NCBI RefSeq assembly: GCF_036965045.1
Contig: NZ_JBALOV010000013.1
Coordinates: 98,095 to 162,094 of the forward strand
From: Ferdinandcohnia sp036965045
GTDB lineage: Bacteria; Bacillota; Bacilli; Bacillales; Bacillaceae_L
DNA length: 64,000 bases
Direction of reading: 5' to 3'
Shown here: in pieces, positions 27,243 to 36,455 of the stretch
Position numbering within the stretch: the first letter of the stretch is position 1
How the letters are laid out: every line of letters begins with the position of its first letter
Program-made: the position numbers and the translations under genes
Notes under the pieces: model-generated
Database searches by the model: none
The model's input: the letters and a program-made list of their open reading frames with translations, nothing else
What the model was told of the DNA's origin: nothing

Positions 27243-28025
27243 TTAGTATTTTGCATTATAAATGGATACATATGGATCAAAATCATTAAATCGATAGAGT
27301 TGTGCTTTGTTTTTTGACCAACGATTCGTTTTTTGAGGTTCTCCATCCTTCACGACTTTTTCAATAAACGGAAGCGTTGGAGCCTTTCTGAAAAATTGAG
27401 AATCTAGCTTTAGCCAAGGCTCATCCATGACTGTCAGCAATACCCCTTGCAACTCAGACAAGACAAATTCCTTTGGTAAAAAGTTTTTCGCTAACGTTGT
27501 TAAAGACATATCCTTTTTAATGAACCATAACGCATCATCGATAATTTCTTTGTGGTCAAAGGCAAGGTCCAGCTTAAACACCTCATCCATCGAGAATAAC
27601 GCTACCTCGTCAGCGTCATCTGCGGCTCTCCTTTTGCCTAGCTTATTTTCAGGAACTATTGCGTAATGGGCATTCGAAATTATCCACCCCCGCTTATCAC
27701 GACCAAATTTGTCGTAAACACCAAAGTGCTTGACTTTTAAGCCTTCTATACCCGTTTCATCTCTTAATTCGCGTACTGCTGCATCATAAGCAATTTCCTC
27801 AGGCTTAATAAACCCACCAGGCAAAGCCCATTTTCCTCCTTCGATATTAGGCATACCTTCTTTTGTATTCTCCGCTCGTTTAATCAGCATAATTTTTAAT
27901 GTCTTTTCTGGTGGCTTATAAGGACCCACCTCTGTTGAAATAATCGTAAAAACAGCAATATCACTTGTATATCCATCTGGAGTACGATACTTACTCACAT
28001 CATAACTTAACATATCCTCACTCAT
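27243..28025 (-). CDS. nrtR: NrtR-like Nudix transcriptional regulator of NAD metabolism
   Basis: This 260-aa protein has a Nudix domain at about 15-155 and a C-terminal winged-helix-like region at about 165-250. The Nudix box GGFIKPEEIAYDAAVREL-RDETGI is nearly canonical, with Asp in place of the first Glu of the EE pair. NrtR proteins sense ADP-ribose and repress NAD synthesis or salvage genes. The adjacent pnuC-nadR operon and matching palindromes ahead of both genes fit. GAGGTGA precedes ATG at 28025. A plain ADP-ribose pyrophosphatase is the alternative. Confidence 0.82.
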   Translation of the reverse strand: MSEDMLSYDVSKYRTPDGYTSDIAVFTIISTEVGPYKPPEKTLKIMLIKRAENTKEGMPNIEGGKWALPGGFIKPEEIAYDAAVRELRDETGIEGLKVKHFGVYDKFGRDKRGWIISNAHYAIVPENKLGKRRAADDADEVALFSMDEVFKLDLAFDHKEIIDDALWFIKKDMSLTTLAKNFLPKEFVLSELQGVLLTVMDEPWLKLDSQFFRKAPTLPFIEKVVKDGEPQKTNRWSKNKAQLYRFNDFDPYVSIYNAKY

Positions 28026-28054
28026 TTCTTAGTCACCTCGTCCCGCATCATATT

Positions 28055-28073
28055 GATTAACATTTTGTTAATT
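28055..28073. promoter_or_regulatory. candidate NrtR autoregulatory operator
   Basis: ATTAAC-N5-GTTAAT lies 30 bases upstream of the Nudix regulator start and matches the site in front of pnuC in arms and spacing. Confidence 0.65.
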
Positions 28074-28148
28074 GTTAATAGTATTATATCAAACACATGA
28101 ACAATATGTTACATAAAAATTTCGACAAAAACTTCGATTTATAGGTTC

Positions 28149-28169
28149 AATTAACTAGTAATGTTAATT
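28149..28169. promoter_or_regulatory. third, wider-spaced copy of the palindrome
   Basis: AATTAAC-N7-GTTAATT repeats the same arms with two extra spacer bases, between the Nudix regulator gene and the divergent membrane-protein gene. It may be an auxiliary site or chance in an AT-rich gap. Confidence 0.35.
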
Positions 28170-28278
28170 ATTAATGAATTCTAGCACCTGTATAACCCTA
28201 CCATAGTAACAACCACAATAAGCCCTTTATCCTACCCTCTTTCTGGTAAAATAAAGAATTGAAAGGGGCTATTGATTG

Positions 28279-29433
28279 ATGGAACTGCAAACAAAGGATA
28301 ATCGAAACTTTACGAATCAGCTACCAAAGTGGGCAATTGGTTGTCATATCGGGCTAATCTTCATTCTCTTTATCATCGGAATCGGTGTATTTGGTCTAGG
28401 TGCCAAAGAAATTTCTGTGACAGGATGGGGTTTCTCCATACTACTATTTGCAATTAGTGTTGCCTTTCTCGGGCTTTCATGGTTTGGCTATAAGAATTTA
28501 CGAAAATACTTAGATGTTGTTATTAACATCCAGCTTGGTGAAAATAGTTATTATTACTACGTTAATGACAAAACGGAGGGTGAAGAACTACAGTTTTTTC
28601 TTCCTTATGAAAATATGAAATATGTTTTAATTGGAATGGATTATCGATTAAAGGCAAAGTCCAAGATTCATAGTGGTGAAAATTATCAAATGAGGACGAA
28701 ATTTGTTCCAGTCCGTTCCGCAAAAATCATCATCTATGGTGTCGATACCAAAAATCAAGAAATGGTTACAAGCTTTCCGCATGCGGATGAGAAATCACTT
28801 TTTGAGTGGATTGACGTTTTTGAAAAGAATGGAGTTGACATTTTCGAGACGGATAAAGCCTTAACGGCTACCCCTAGAACCCCCGAAGTACTTGATTCCA
28901 TTCCGAAGAAGCGGTTTGATGGAACTCTGTCCTTTGTAATGGGTTCAGAGGCGGACGGTTTGGAAAATCTCTATTTAACGGAAAAGCAGAAAGAAATACT
29001 TGCGGAAAATAAGAAAAAGAATCGGAAGAACGTTTTTTTATATACCCTTCTTCTATCCATTTTACAGATCATAATGATTTGTTTCTGGTTCCCGAATTGG
29101 GACATCTCAGGAGAATCGTTTAGTGACAGTTCTGGCGAATTCGTCGCACTTTTCTTTACGGTTCTTTTACAGTTTTTTATTTATATTAAGATAGAGCGGG
29201 TCAATTGGTATGAGCCGTTACGAGATATGTTTATCATTTATATAGGTATCTTCGTTGGTATACAGCTCTCACCTGACGAACGAGCAACTTTTCAGCCGGC
29301 GGTTCAGAATTATGCCATGATGACGATTGGAGCGTTTTTGTTTCTTTATTATGGTATGAAGGTATATTCTTGGTTTCATAAATTAAGGAAGTCTTTAGGG
29401 AAAACGAAACAAAAAGATGATTCACGTTTTTAG
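28279..29433 (+). CDS. multi-pass membrane protein, 384 aa, unknown function
   Basis: Two N-terminal membrane helices lie at about 20-75, a soluble domain at about 85-240, and four more helices at about 250-370. The soluble part resembles a PH-like folded insert by eye, but I cannot assign it. GAAAGGGG lies upstream of adjacent TTG and ATG codons; ATG at 28279 is preferred. It stands alone, divergent from the Nudix regulator gene. Confidence 0.75.
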   Translation: MELQTKDNRNFTNQLPKWAIGCHIGLIFILFIIGIGVFGLGAKEISVTGWGFSILLFAISVAFLGLSWFGYKNLRKYLDVVINIQLGENSYYYYVNDKTEGEELQFFLPYENMKYVLIGMDYRLKAKSKIHSGENYQMRTKFVPVRSAKIIIYGVDTKNQEMVTSFPHADEKSLFEWIDVFEKNGVDIFETDKALTATPRTPEVLDSIPKKRFDGTLSFVMGSEADGLENLYLTEKQKEILAENKKKNRKNVFLYTLLLSILQIIMICFWFPNWDISGESFSDSSGEFVALFFTVLLQFFIYIKIERVNWYEPLRDMFIIYIGIFVGIQLSPDERATFQPAVQNYAMMTIGAFLFLYYGMKVYSWFHKLRKSLGKTKQKDDSRF

Positions 29434-29466
29434 AAGATGTAGTGGCACCTACATCCTCACACTTTT
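29434..29466 (+). terminator. terminator after the 384-aa membrane protein
   Basis: The hairpin GATGTAG-TGGCAC-CTACATC is followed after a few bases by a short T run on the plus strand. A second hairpin, CCGCTCC-TATTCCA-GGAGCGG, follows at 29488-29508. Confidence 0.6.
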
Positions 29467-29624
29467 TCTATATGGAATAATAAATACCGCTCCTATTCCA
29501 GGAGCGGGTTTAGTTTACACTTGTTAGTTTCTTCTTTTATGGTTTTCTTTTAATTAATAATGTTTGGTGTCGGAAAGGTAATTTGGTATTCAAACATAAT
29601 TTTTAAGTATAAGAATTTTGATGC

Positions 29625-29936
29625 TTATTGAATGCTCCGTCTTTTTAGAATAATACTTAACAAAATTAAAATTACGCTATAAATGCTAAAACTAACTATC
29701 ATAAGAATTGCTTCACTCATAAAATTAACTGGTTTGTGTCCACTATGGTTATTAATCTGATACTCTTCCCCTTTGTAAGTGAACCAAATAAAAATTGAAA
29801 TAAAAACATACATAATGATTAGGATCATTGACTTTAAATAAACAAAGCTTTTTTTATCTGAAGAAATTGATTGCAATGTATAAATTAATAGACCACCATA
29901 TACAAGCATTATTATGATTATTTCAGAAAGTCCCAT
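29625..29936 (-). CDS. small membrane protein, 103 aa
   Basis: Three hydrophobic segments are visible at about residues 3-22, 34-53 and 75-97, with a short polar loop (TYKGEEYQINNHSGHKP) between the second and third. It has no recognised family and stands alone. Confidence 0.6.
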   Translation of the reverse strand: MGLSEIIIIMLVYGGLLIYTLQSISSDKKSFVYLKSMILIIMYVFISIFIWFTYKGEEYQINNHSGHKPVNFMSEAILMIVSFSIYSVILILLSIILKRRSIQ

Positions 29937-30192
29937 TTTTATCCCCTCTTAATCCTTAGATACTAATCTTAAGTAGGCTCCAATTATCCTTTTTGCAGGG
30001 TGTAATTCACCATCTATTTTCTACAAGTTACCTGCATTTCCCTTCCACTTACTATAATTATACAGACTTAAAAGGAATTTCATCCTACAATGTGATTAGA
30101 AAGTCAATGAGAGGTTGAATTAAAAAAACATTTATTGGCAGACATCAAGAATTGAATCGAATATACTTGAGGTGAAAAGAGGTGTCTGAGTT

Positions 30193-30651
30193 TTGAAACT
30201 TTTCCTTAATATTGACAAAACACTTAAAGAAACGAAAATTACCATCGAAGGGCCTAAGTTGAATGAAGATATACAGGAGCTCATTGACTTTATCAATGGA
30301 AGGGAACAACAATTCCTGGTTGGGAAAAAGGGAGAAATGCAACATATTCTCAAACCGGATGAGATTCACTATTTTCATAGTGAAAATGATCATATTATTG
30401 CCGTAACGGCAGCAGATTCATTTATTTTAAAAGAGAAATTATATGAGCTGGAGGCCATGCTCCCTTCTAAAAAATTTATCCGCCTGTCTAAATCGGTTAT
30501 CGCCAATTTGAATCAATTGAGCCGTTTTGAGGCATCATTCAATGGCACACTCTGTGTTTACTTCAAATCAGGAAAGAAAGAGTATGTGTCTCGTACCTAT
30601 GTCTCTAAGATTAAAGAAGTTCTAAAATTGAATAGGAGGAAAGTTGAATGA
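30193..30651 (+). CDS. LytTR-domain DNA-binding regulator
   Basis: This 152-aa regulator has a short N-terminal region and a LytTR domain from about 45 to 148 (LKPDEIHYFHSENDHI, then FIRLSKSVIANLNQL). It has no receiver domain, so it is not a classical response regulator. TTG at 30193 follows AGAGGTG. Its stop overlaps the ATG of the next gene by four bases. LytTR plus DUF3021 pairs act as a DNA-binding activator held by its membrane partner in related systems. Confidence 0.9.
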   Translation: MKLFLNIDKTLKETKITIEGPKLNEDIQELIDFINGREQQFLVGKKGEMQHILKPDEIHYFHSENDHIIAVTAADSFILKEKLYELEAMLPSKKFIRLSKSVIANLNQLSRFEASFNGTLCVYFKSGKKEYVSRTYVSKIKEVLKLNRRKVE

Positions 30652-31058
30652 AAATATTTATTATCCGCAGTTTAATGGGTATTTTCTTCGGAGGCTTTAT
30701 TGCGGTTTTAATCACCAATCTGTATATCCTATTTGGTGACTACGATATGATAGATGGAGCATTATTTTTAAAAAACTCTGTGGGCTCTGTTCTATGCGGA
30801 TGGTTTTTTACAGTCAGTTCGTTGTACTTTGAAAACAGGAATTTGAACCTTTCCCAGCAGACAATTATTCATTTTTTAACCGTCACGATTCTGTACCTCA
30901 TCTTGGCGTTCACAATCGGATGGATCCCATTTACTATTATAAATATTTTGTTAACATTATTAATTTCCCTTGTCGTTTATATGATTTTCTGGGTAGCATT
31001 TTATCTTTACTTCAAAAGTCAGGCACGGAAATTAAATGATGATTTAAAGAATCTATGA
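30648..31058 (+). CDS. DUF3021 family membrane protein
   Basis: This 136-aa protein has four transmembrane helices and the DUF3021 layout. It overlaps the LytTR regulator gene by four bases and is its likely membrane partner, probably an inhibitor or sensor. That role is inferred from the pairing. Confidence 0.85.
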   Translation: MKIFIIRSLMGIFFGGFIAVLITNLYILFGDYDMIDGALFLKNSVGSVLCGWFFTVSSLYFENRNLNLSQQTIIHFLTVTILYLILAFTIGWIPFTIINILLTLLISLVVYMIFWVAFYLYFKSQARKLNDDLKNL

Positions 31059-31231
31059 AGAATTGATGTTTATGAGGTACAAGGTTTGTTTATACAATTT
31101 ATAGCGGATGCCAGATAAAGAATAAAACAACTTACATGTAGGCTCAGTTAAGTAATAAACATCGAGAAGACTGTTACCAGAAGTACTGTTAGATATTTAT
31201 AGAGCAGCTACTAAATAATATTTCTGACTTT

Positions 31232-31266
31232 TAGCTACCTCTTTCCTTTTGAAGGTAGCTTTTTCA
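31232..31266 (+). terminator. terminator downstream of the LytTR-DUF3021 pair
   Basis: The arms AGCTACCT and AGGTAGCT surround a 12-base loop and are followed by TTTTTC. The 31059-31231 stretch before it shows no gene. Confidence 0.75.
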
Positions 31267-31354
31267 TATCTTAAAAATGTGATTAGTCCATTTAAACATA
31301 ATGTAACCCTAACTTAATAACGCATTATCTAATACATGCTTCTATGTTCTTGCT

Positions 31355-31513
31355 CTATTTAGGCTTTCCGGTGCCCTTACAAGTATGACAATCATGAACA
31401 TGAACAGTTTCAAAACCTGAAGAAAAAAATCCCCTTCCTGAGCAGTCGGGACAAATTCCCCTTTGAAATTTTTTGTATCGTCGTTTTTCTTTTTGATTAC
31501 CAAAGAGACCCAT
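31355..31513 (-). CDS. small DnaJ-type zinc-finger protein, 52 aa
   Basis: A 52-aa minus-strand frame starts at ATG 31513 with AGGAGGG seven bases upstream. It has a basic N-terminus and two cysteine knuckles, CPDCSGRG and CHTCKGTG, matching the CxxCxGxG repeats of the DnaJ zinc domain; two such motifs can bind one zinc. It resembles the YuiA type of small Bacillus proteins. No function is assigned. Confidence 0.78.
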   Translation of the reverse strand: MGLFGNQKEKRRYKKFQRGICPDCSGRGFFSSGFETVHVHDCHTCKGTGKPK

Positions 31514-31632
31514 ATAAACCCTCCTATCTTTTTCTTTAGTATACGTACTTTTATTCGTTTTATATTATCGTTTATACAATAAATGATAAATGATAATTAA
31601 ACTGCCTTTTCGTTTCATAACTTCAACAAATA

Positions 31633-31661
31633 GTGCGTTAATCCTTATTGGATCAACGCAC
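31633..31661 (-). terminator. GTGCGTTAATCC-type terminator hairpin, copy 1
   Basis: GTGCGTTAATCC and its near complement GGATCAACGCAC form a hairpin directly after the YkvS-like gene. A related hairpin follows two other minus-strand genes in this window. Confidence 0.65.
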
Positions 31662-31666
31662 CTGTT

Positions 31667-31852
31667 TTACGAAGTTGCATTCGAAATTTTATAATTTTTA
31701 TGATTGACTATGGTTGTAATTGGTTCGTCTTTTTCCTTATTGTACCCATACTCCACAATAACAGAATTTTCTCTTACAACCGTAACAGTACCTTCATAGC
31801 TTCCCCCATCACGCTTGAATAAAATAATATCCCCGATTTGAGCAGTTGCCAT
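31667..31852 (-). CDS. DUF2187 (YkvS-like) family protein
   Basis: This 61-aa small barrel-like protein (MATAQIGDIILFKRDGGSYE, then ENSVIVEY) matches the KOW/SH3-like DUF2187 pattern. GGAGGTGACAAA fixes ATG at 31852; the frame is open 36 codons upstream but without a ribosome site. Function unknown. Confidence 0.8.
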   Translation of the reverse strand: MATAQIGDIILFKRDGGSYEGTVTVVRENSVIVEYGYNKEKDEPITTIVNHKNYKISNATS

Positions 31853-31956
31853 TTTGTCACCTCCGAACTTATTATTTTCAGCAAAGATAAAAAAATGCAG
31901 GAACAAGCTGTATTTATTGTTTACAGGAAAGCACCCTTTATTTGAATAACAAAACA

Positions 31957-32268
31957 TCAATTACCTTTTTTCATGAAAAGTAGAAACCCTCTTATCATTC
32001 CAATCACAAAAATGAGAACCCCATTAGCCAATGTTATAAGTCCTAAAAATGCACCACCATATCCTGCACCTTCTCCTGTTCCTCCTGAACTCCAATCATA
32101 AAAATGAAGAAATAATGCCCCGCTTGAAAAACCAATAACTGGACCAAGTATCATCATAATAATGCCCGATAACAAAAGATTTAGTTTTCCTGTTTTAAAT
32201 AATGTAAAGAAAGCAACATTAAGAAATATTAAAATTAAGATAAATAATGCCAATATTAGACCTTCCAT
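31957..32268 (-). CDS. small membrane protein, 103 aa
   Basis: About three hydrophobic helices (2-22, 32-55, 75-97) are separated by a Gly-rich loop (SSGGTGEGAGYGGA). No family is recognised. It lies upstream of the YkvS-like gene, about 105 bases away, and could share its transcript. Confidence 0.6.
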   Translation of the reverse strand: MEGLILALFILILIFLNVAFFTLFKTGKLNLLLSGIIMMILGPVIGFSSGALFLHFYDWSSGGTGEGAGYGGAFLGLITLANGVLIFVIGMIRGFLLFMKKGN

Positions 32269-32323
32269 AATGTATCCCCCAGTGTCTGTGAAATCTTACC
32301 ATTGTAAAAAAAATTGAAAAAAA

Positions 32324-32352
32324 GTGCGTTAATCATTGATTGGACAAAGCAC
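32324..32352 (-). terminator. GTGCGTTAATC-type terminator hairpin, copy 2
   Basis: GTGCGTTAATCA pairs imperfectly with TTGGACAAAGCAC, and a run of A on the plus strand gives T's on the minus strand. It lies about 110 bases after the YciI-like gene. Confidence 0.55.
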
Positions 32353-32459
32353 CTATTGGCTTAATAAATCCATTCCTTTAATTTTGAACTAGATTCTAGA
32401 ATGGAGTCCATTATTTTTGGATACACGTCATCAAGATGGGGTCACAAATCGCCGTCCCT

Positions 32460-32834
32460 TCAAAGATTAATTAGCTCCGCCGCCTCAAATACTTGACGCA
32501 ATTCAATCTGACCTTCCCCATGTCCTTGCGGGTCAGGCATCTGCATGGCCCATTCGATGGCTTCTTCCCTTGATTTCACATCAATCAAAATGAAACCGGC
32601 AATCAATTCTTTCGACTCCGTAAATGGACCCTCCGAAACAACTGGCTTTTCCTCTGGTTTCGGATAAGAAAGACGAATCCCATTTGAGCTTGGATGAAGT
32701 CCTTTTGCAGCAACACGTACCCCAGCCTTAACTAATTCCTCATTGTACTTGTTCATAGCTTCAATAAGTTCAGAACTCGGGAGCTTTCCAGCTTCTGAAT
32801 TCTTCGATGCTTTGACAATTATCATAAACAGCAT
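32460..32834 (-). CDS. YciI/DGPF-family protein
   Basis: This 124-aa protein has the YCII (DGPF) ferredoxin-like fold pattern: N-terminal FMIIVKASKNSEAG, central 'VSEGPFTESKELIAGF' and C-terminal 'IELRQVFE'. The family is often linked to sigma factors and small-molecule chemistry, without a settled reaction. ATG at 32834 follows GGGGGGAAA. It stands alone. Confidence 0.82.
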   Translation of the reverse strand: MLFMIIVKASKNSEAGKLPSSELIEAMNKYNEELVKAGVRVAAKGLHPSSNGIRLSYPKPEEKPVVSEGPFTESKELIAGFILIDVKSREEAIEWAMQMPDPQGHGEGQIELRQVFEAAELINL

Positions 32835-33081
32835 GTAGTTTCCCCCCTTCATTTTTAGAGGCTCTTATTAAACAGCATTTTTACTATGTATTCTATGATA
32901 TCCTGTTAAATACTTACCATTTTCTAACATACATCGTTTGTATAAAATACTTTTTACAATAAAAAATATTTTCTTTTTTACTTGCTTGCTCTGTTCGCAA
33001 AACTAAAGGCTGACTCTTATCACATCACAGCTCTTCAATTCGTACATACCATTAGGTCAACAACTTTTTTATGTTTACCAT

Positions 33082-33729
33082 TTATTCACTATCATTCCAA
33101 ATATCAGGATTGTCAAGGGATAGATTTTCTCCGCGTACAACGAAATCATAACTATCTTTTGCACCAGTATACCAATCTACAATGACTAACTTTCCGTTGT
33201 TATTACGCACAAGAAATTCCGTTACTTCACCATAACTACCTGCAGTCTTTTTAATTTCAGCAGGTAATTTAAGATAGAGAAACCCTCCATTCGCATCATC
33301 AGTATACTCTACTTCCGAAGCGTCAATCTCAATATTTTGGACCTTATCATTAAATTTTCCGTACACTTCATTTTGGAAAAGAATTTTCTTTTGCGTATAC
33401 TGTTTTAAGTTTTCGTTATCGATAAATGTATCCAATTCAATATCCGTACCGTTCCAAACAGCTTTATAATACTCTGTAAGTACTCTCTCACACATTTCAA
33501 AAGCCGTTTCAAAATCCAGCACAGATAGTTCACTTTCATCATTAGCTAAATATTCAGGATTCTTTTGCAATTCCTTCCTCTCAGTACTTGATGTCATCTC
33601 TGTGTTTATAGCAGTATCTGCAGTACTATTTACTGAGACTACAGGCGTATTTTTTTCATACTCTTCAGTAGTAACCGTGGTACAGGAACTCAAAGTAAAT
33701 AATACTACTAACAAAATCACAAATTTCAA
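33082..33729 (-). CDS. putative lipoprotein, 215 aa
   Basis: A TTG start at 33729 after GGAGGGG leads a short signal peptide with lipobox LSSC at about residues 13-16. The mature part has a Thr/Ser-rich linker and an acidic domain from about 65 on. No family is recognised. It should be anchored on the outer face of the membrane. Confidence 0.7.
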   Translation of the reverse strand: MKFVILLVVLFTLSSCTTVTTEEYEKNTPVVSVNSTADTAINTEMTSSTERKELQKNPEYLANDESELSVLDFETAFEMCERVLTEYYKAVWNGTDIELDTFIDNENLKQYTQKKILFQNEVYGKFNDKVQNIEIDASEVEYTDDANGGFLYLKLPAEIKKTAGSYGEVTEFLVRNNNGKLVIVDWYTGAKDSYDFVVRGENLSLDNPDIWNDSE

Positions 33730-33922
33730 TGTATCCCCTCCAATTCAACTCTGAACTTCTAGCCTCCCCCTTTAATGTTTAGACGATGTCATTGTTATTT
33801 TCGTTACAATAGTATTTTTTTCGAGCTATTCTTCAACAATCGTTCAAGAAACAACAGCCCTGCTCAGCAATCAAGATCTTTAGTGAATAAGTAAAATAGA
33901 TTTACAATCTCCTATAAAGTTT

Positions 33923-34627
33923 TTACTGCTGAATGGACTTTTGGTAGTTGTGCAATTGTTGATCTATTATAGTTGAATATTGCTCCGCAACAAGTCCTGC
34001 TCCAATACTATTTAAATGAATGCCATCTAATGTTAAGTGAAGTCCTCGTTTTTTTGATAACCGGTCGATGCGTGTAGGATGTTTATAAAAGAGAACATCC
34101 AGCATCACTCTCATAACGTTGATACTGACATAATCAGAACTAGTGGCTTTTAAAAGATGTTCCCCAAATATGGAATGCATATCCAGAAAACTTACATTTA
34201 CATGATGATCTTTAGAGAGGGATTGGATGATAGAAGATAACATTGTGATTTCTTTATTCGATTCATTCTGTAAAGTTTCACCCACTAATGCTGGCGCAAC
34301 TGTAACCACCTGTTTAGAAGAGGAAATAACCATTTCTAATATTTTGTTGTAATACTCCCTAAATTCCTCGAAACTTTTTGCAACTGGCTGTGCTTGGACT
34401 CTCAACAATTTTGAATAAACATCATTGACTCCAATCCAAAGGAAGATAAGTTCATAATTTGTTTCTAATTTTATTTTTGTTAAACGGTTATGCAAACTTT
34501 TAACTGTCTCCCCTGGTTTGCCAAGATTATCAAATGAAAGATTTGGATACTTTTCTTTTAAAATGTTAACAAAAGACACTCCGGGACGGCCTTCTGTTAA
34601 ACTGTCACCAATTAGTCCGATCTTCAT
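33923..34627 (-). CDS. SGNH/GDSL-family hydrolase
   Basis: This 234-aa esterase-fold protein has block I GDSLTEG with the nucleophile Ser near residue 9, block III GVND, and block V DGIHLN with the catalytic Asp/His pair. There is no signal peptide. Substrates in this family range from acyl esters to acetylated sugars. GGAGGAATG precedes ATG at 34627. Confidence 0.88.
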   Translation of the reverse strand: MKIGLIGDSLTEGRPGVSFVNILKEKYPNLSFDNLGKPGETVKSLHNRLTKIKLETNYELIFLWIGVNDVYSKLLRVQAQPVAKSFEEFREYYNKILEMVISSSKQVVTVAPALVGETLQNESNKEITMLSSIIQSLSKDHHVNVSFLDMHSIFGEHLLKATSSDYVSINVMRVMLDVLFYKHPTRIDRLSKKRGLHLTLDGIHLNSIGAGLVAEQYSTIIDQQLHNYQKSIQQ

Positions 34628-34730
34628 TGTTTCATTCCTCCTGACCTAAAAAAATCGTAAATGGTTTCAACAGAAACTAGCAATAATTAACTAGGATCAT
34701 CACTACCGTTATTCAATAGAATTACCTAAT

Positions 34731-35261
34731 CTACTCCTTACTAAGTCCTTCAATTGTTTCAAAAATTAGTGAATACACCTGTTTTATGTTTTCATCCGTT
34801 TTTTTATCATTATATAATCCAAAACCCCAACTTTTTAATAATTTATCTTCATTTGATGTAAGTACTCCAACAGCGTAGTTATTGCCAGCAGTCCAAGTCC
34901 AAGACTCATTAAATTCTGTTTCTCTTACGGTAAAAGGGATATGACTATTTGCTGAAATAAAAAAGAACGGAATCATTGAGTCTAAGTAAGTATTTGCATA
35001 CTTGCTTTCAGATGCTTGAGGAAGATTTTTTTCTGTAATAAAGACTGCATCATACGATCCGATATTCTCGCCTGTAAGTTGCTCAAATGAAATTTCACTG
35101 AAGGTAACCTGTTCTTCTTTCACTTCTGGTCGTTCCCCAACTACCGCTATTTCTAAAGATTTACCTTCATACAACTCGAAATTAGGACTTTGATTACAAG
35201 CCGATAATGCAAATGTAAATATTAGCAATAAAAAAGATAAATAGTTTCTTCCTATTTTCAT
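34731..35261 (-). CDS. putative lipoprotein, 176 aa
   Basis: ATG at 35261 follows GGGGGCGG. The signal peptide ends with lipobox LSAC. The mature part reads SLEIAVVGERPEVKEEQV and then DAVFITEKNL, suggesting a flavodoxin- or binding-protein-like fold that I cannot name. The frame is open 18 codons upstream, but the signal peptide argues for the start given. Confidence 0.7.
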   Translation of the reverse strand: MKIGRNYLSFLLLIFTFALSACNQSPNFELYEGKSLEIAVVGERPEVKEEQVTFSEISFEQLTGENIGSYDAVFITEKNLPQASESKYANTYLDSMIPFFFISANSHIPFTVRETEFNESWTWTAGNNYAVGVLTSNEDKLLKSWGFGLYNDKKTDENIKQVYSLIFETIEGLSKE

Positions 35262-35466
35262 ATTCCGCCCCCACAATTCAATCTGATTATCTTTAGCACT
35301 AAACCAGTATCGCAAGAAAAATTTTACAGTTAATTCTTATTTCGAGGTTAATAGACCTAATTCCTCCATTAACTTCAGAAGATGGACAAAGAATATGGTG
35401 AAATTGCAATTGTACTCTCACACCCAATTAGTTCAGATGACTGAATGTCTAATTAAAAGTTCTTTA

Positions 35467-36348
35467 TTATCCAAAGTAGTATTTTGAAATCAAATGAATA
35501 AATTCTTCCTCAATTTCCCCTTTCTTTTTCACAATAATATAAGTTGATACAGTGGGAAGTGTGAAAAGGTCGAAGTGTGGTTGCATTAGTTTTCCTTCTA
35601 TTAGCTCCCGTCTAACAATTGAGTGTGGTAAAAACGATATGCCAAGCCCTTCCTGAATGAATCGCTTAACAATATGGGCTTGTGTAACCTTCATCGTTCT
35701 GAGAGTATTTACATGTTTGTTCAGCTTATTAAGTAAGTTATCCCAATATACGGGATGATGATGAGTGAATACATAATCTTTCTGTAATACTTCCAATACG
35801 TCAATTGGAGGTCCACTTTCTTCATCATATGTATCAGGTGAAATGACAAATAGAATTGGGTCTTCGTAGATTCGAATCGACTCAATATTCTTAAATTTAG
35901 CATCTAGAGCTGAGATACCCAGATGCACGTCACCGTTATCAACAAGTTGTTCAATAATATCGGATTCTTCAACTCGGATACTGATTTCAACTTCTGGATG
36001 ACTCTCCATAAACGTTCGTAAAATATATGGTAAGATCGTCTCGGCCATAAGTGGTGAAATAGCAATTGTCCAGTTTGTACGAAATCCTTGTGCATATGTT
36101 TGTATCCTGTTTACGCTGTTTTCCATTTGTTCGACTAGCATTTTTGCCTCTTTATAGAATAGTTTGCCGGTATCAGTCAATGTAACACGGTTATGAATTC
36201 GATCAAAAAGCTTCGTGCCTAGGTATTCCTCTAATAGACGGATATGGACGGTCACACTAGGTTGAGAAATAATAAGTTTTTCCGATGCTTGTCGAAAATT
36301 CGTCGTTTCCGCTGCTACAATAAATGTTTTCAACCACTGAAACTCCAT
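35467..36348 (-). CDS. citR: LysR-family regulator, CitR-like
   Basis: This 293-aa LysR-type regulator has an N-terminal winged helix (FRQASEKLIISQPSVTVHIR) and a substrate-binding domain from about 90. It is divergent from a citrate synthase gene with 107 bases between starts, as in Bacillus subtilis citR-citA, where CitR represses citA. Assignment rests on family plus arrangement. GGAGGGAA precedes ATG at 36348. Confidence 0.82.
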   Translation of the reverse strand: MEFQWLKTFIVAAETTNFRQASEKLIISQPSVTVHIRLLEEYLGTKLFDRIHNRVTLTDTGKLFYKEAKMLVEQMENSVNRIQTYAQGFRTNWTIAISPLMAETILPYILRTFMESHPEVEISIRVEESDIIEQLVDNGDVHLGISALDAKFKNIESIRIYEDPILFVISPDTYDEESGPPIDVLEVLQKDYVFTHHHPVYWDNLLNKLNKHVNTLRTMKVTQAHIVKRFIQEGLGISFLPHSIVRRELIEGKLMQPHFDLFTLPTVSTYIIVKKKGEIEEEFIHLISKYYFG

Positions 36349-36455
36349 GAAATTCCCTCCATAGTTAATTAAAAATTTTAATCATCTTAATACAAAACAT
36401 TTAATTTATATAATCATATAACAGCACTATACTAAAGAAAAGGAGGAGAAACAGA

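Noticed and set aside
30132..30393. Minus-strand small frames antisense to the LytTR gene
   Set aside because: The LytTR protein on the plus strand is recognisable, and the antisense frames show no family pattern.
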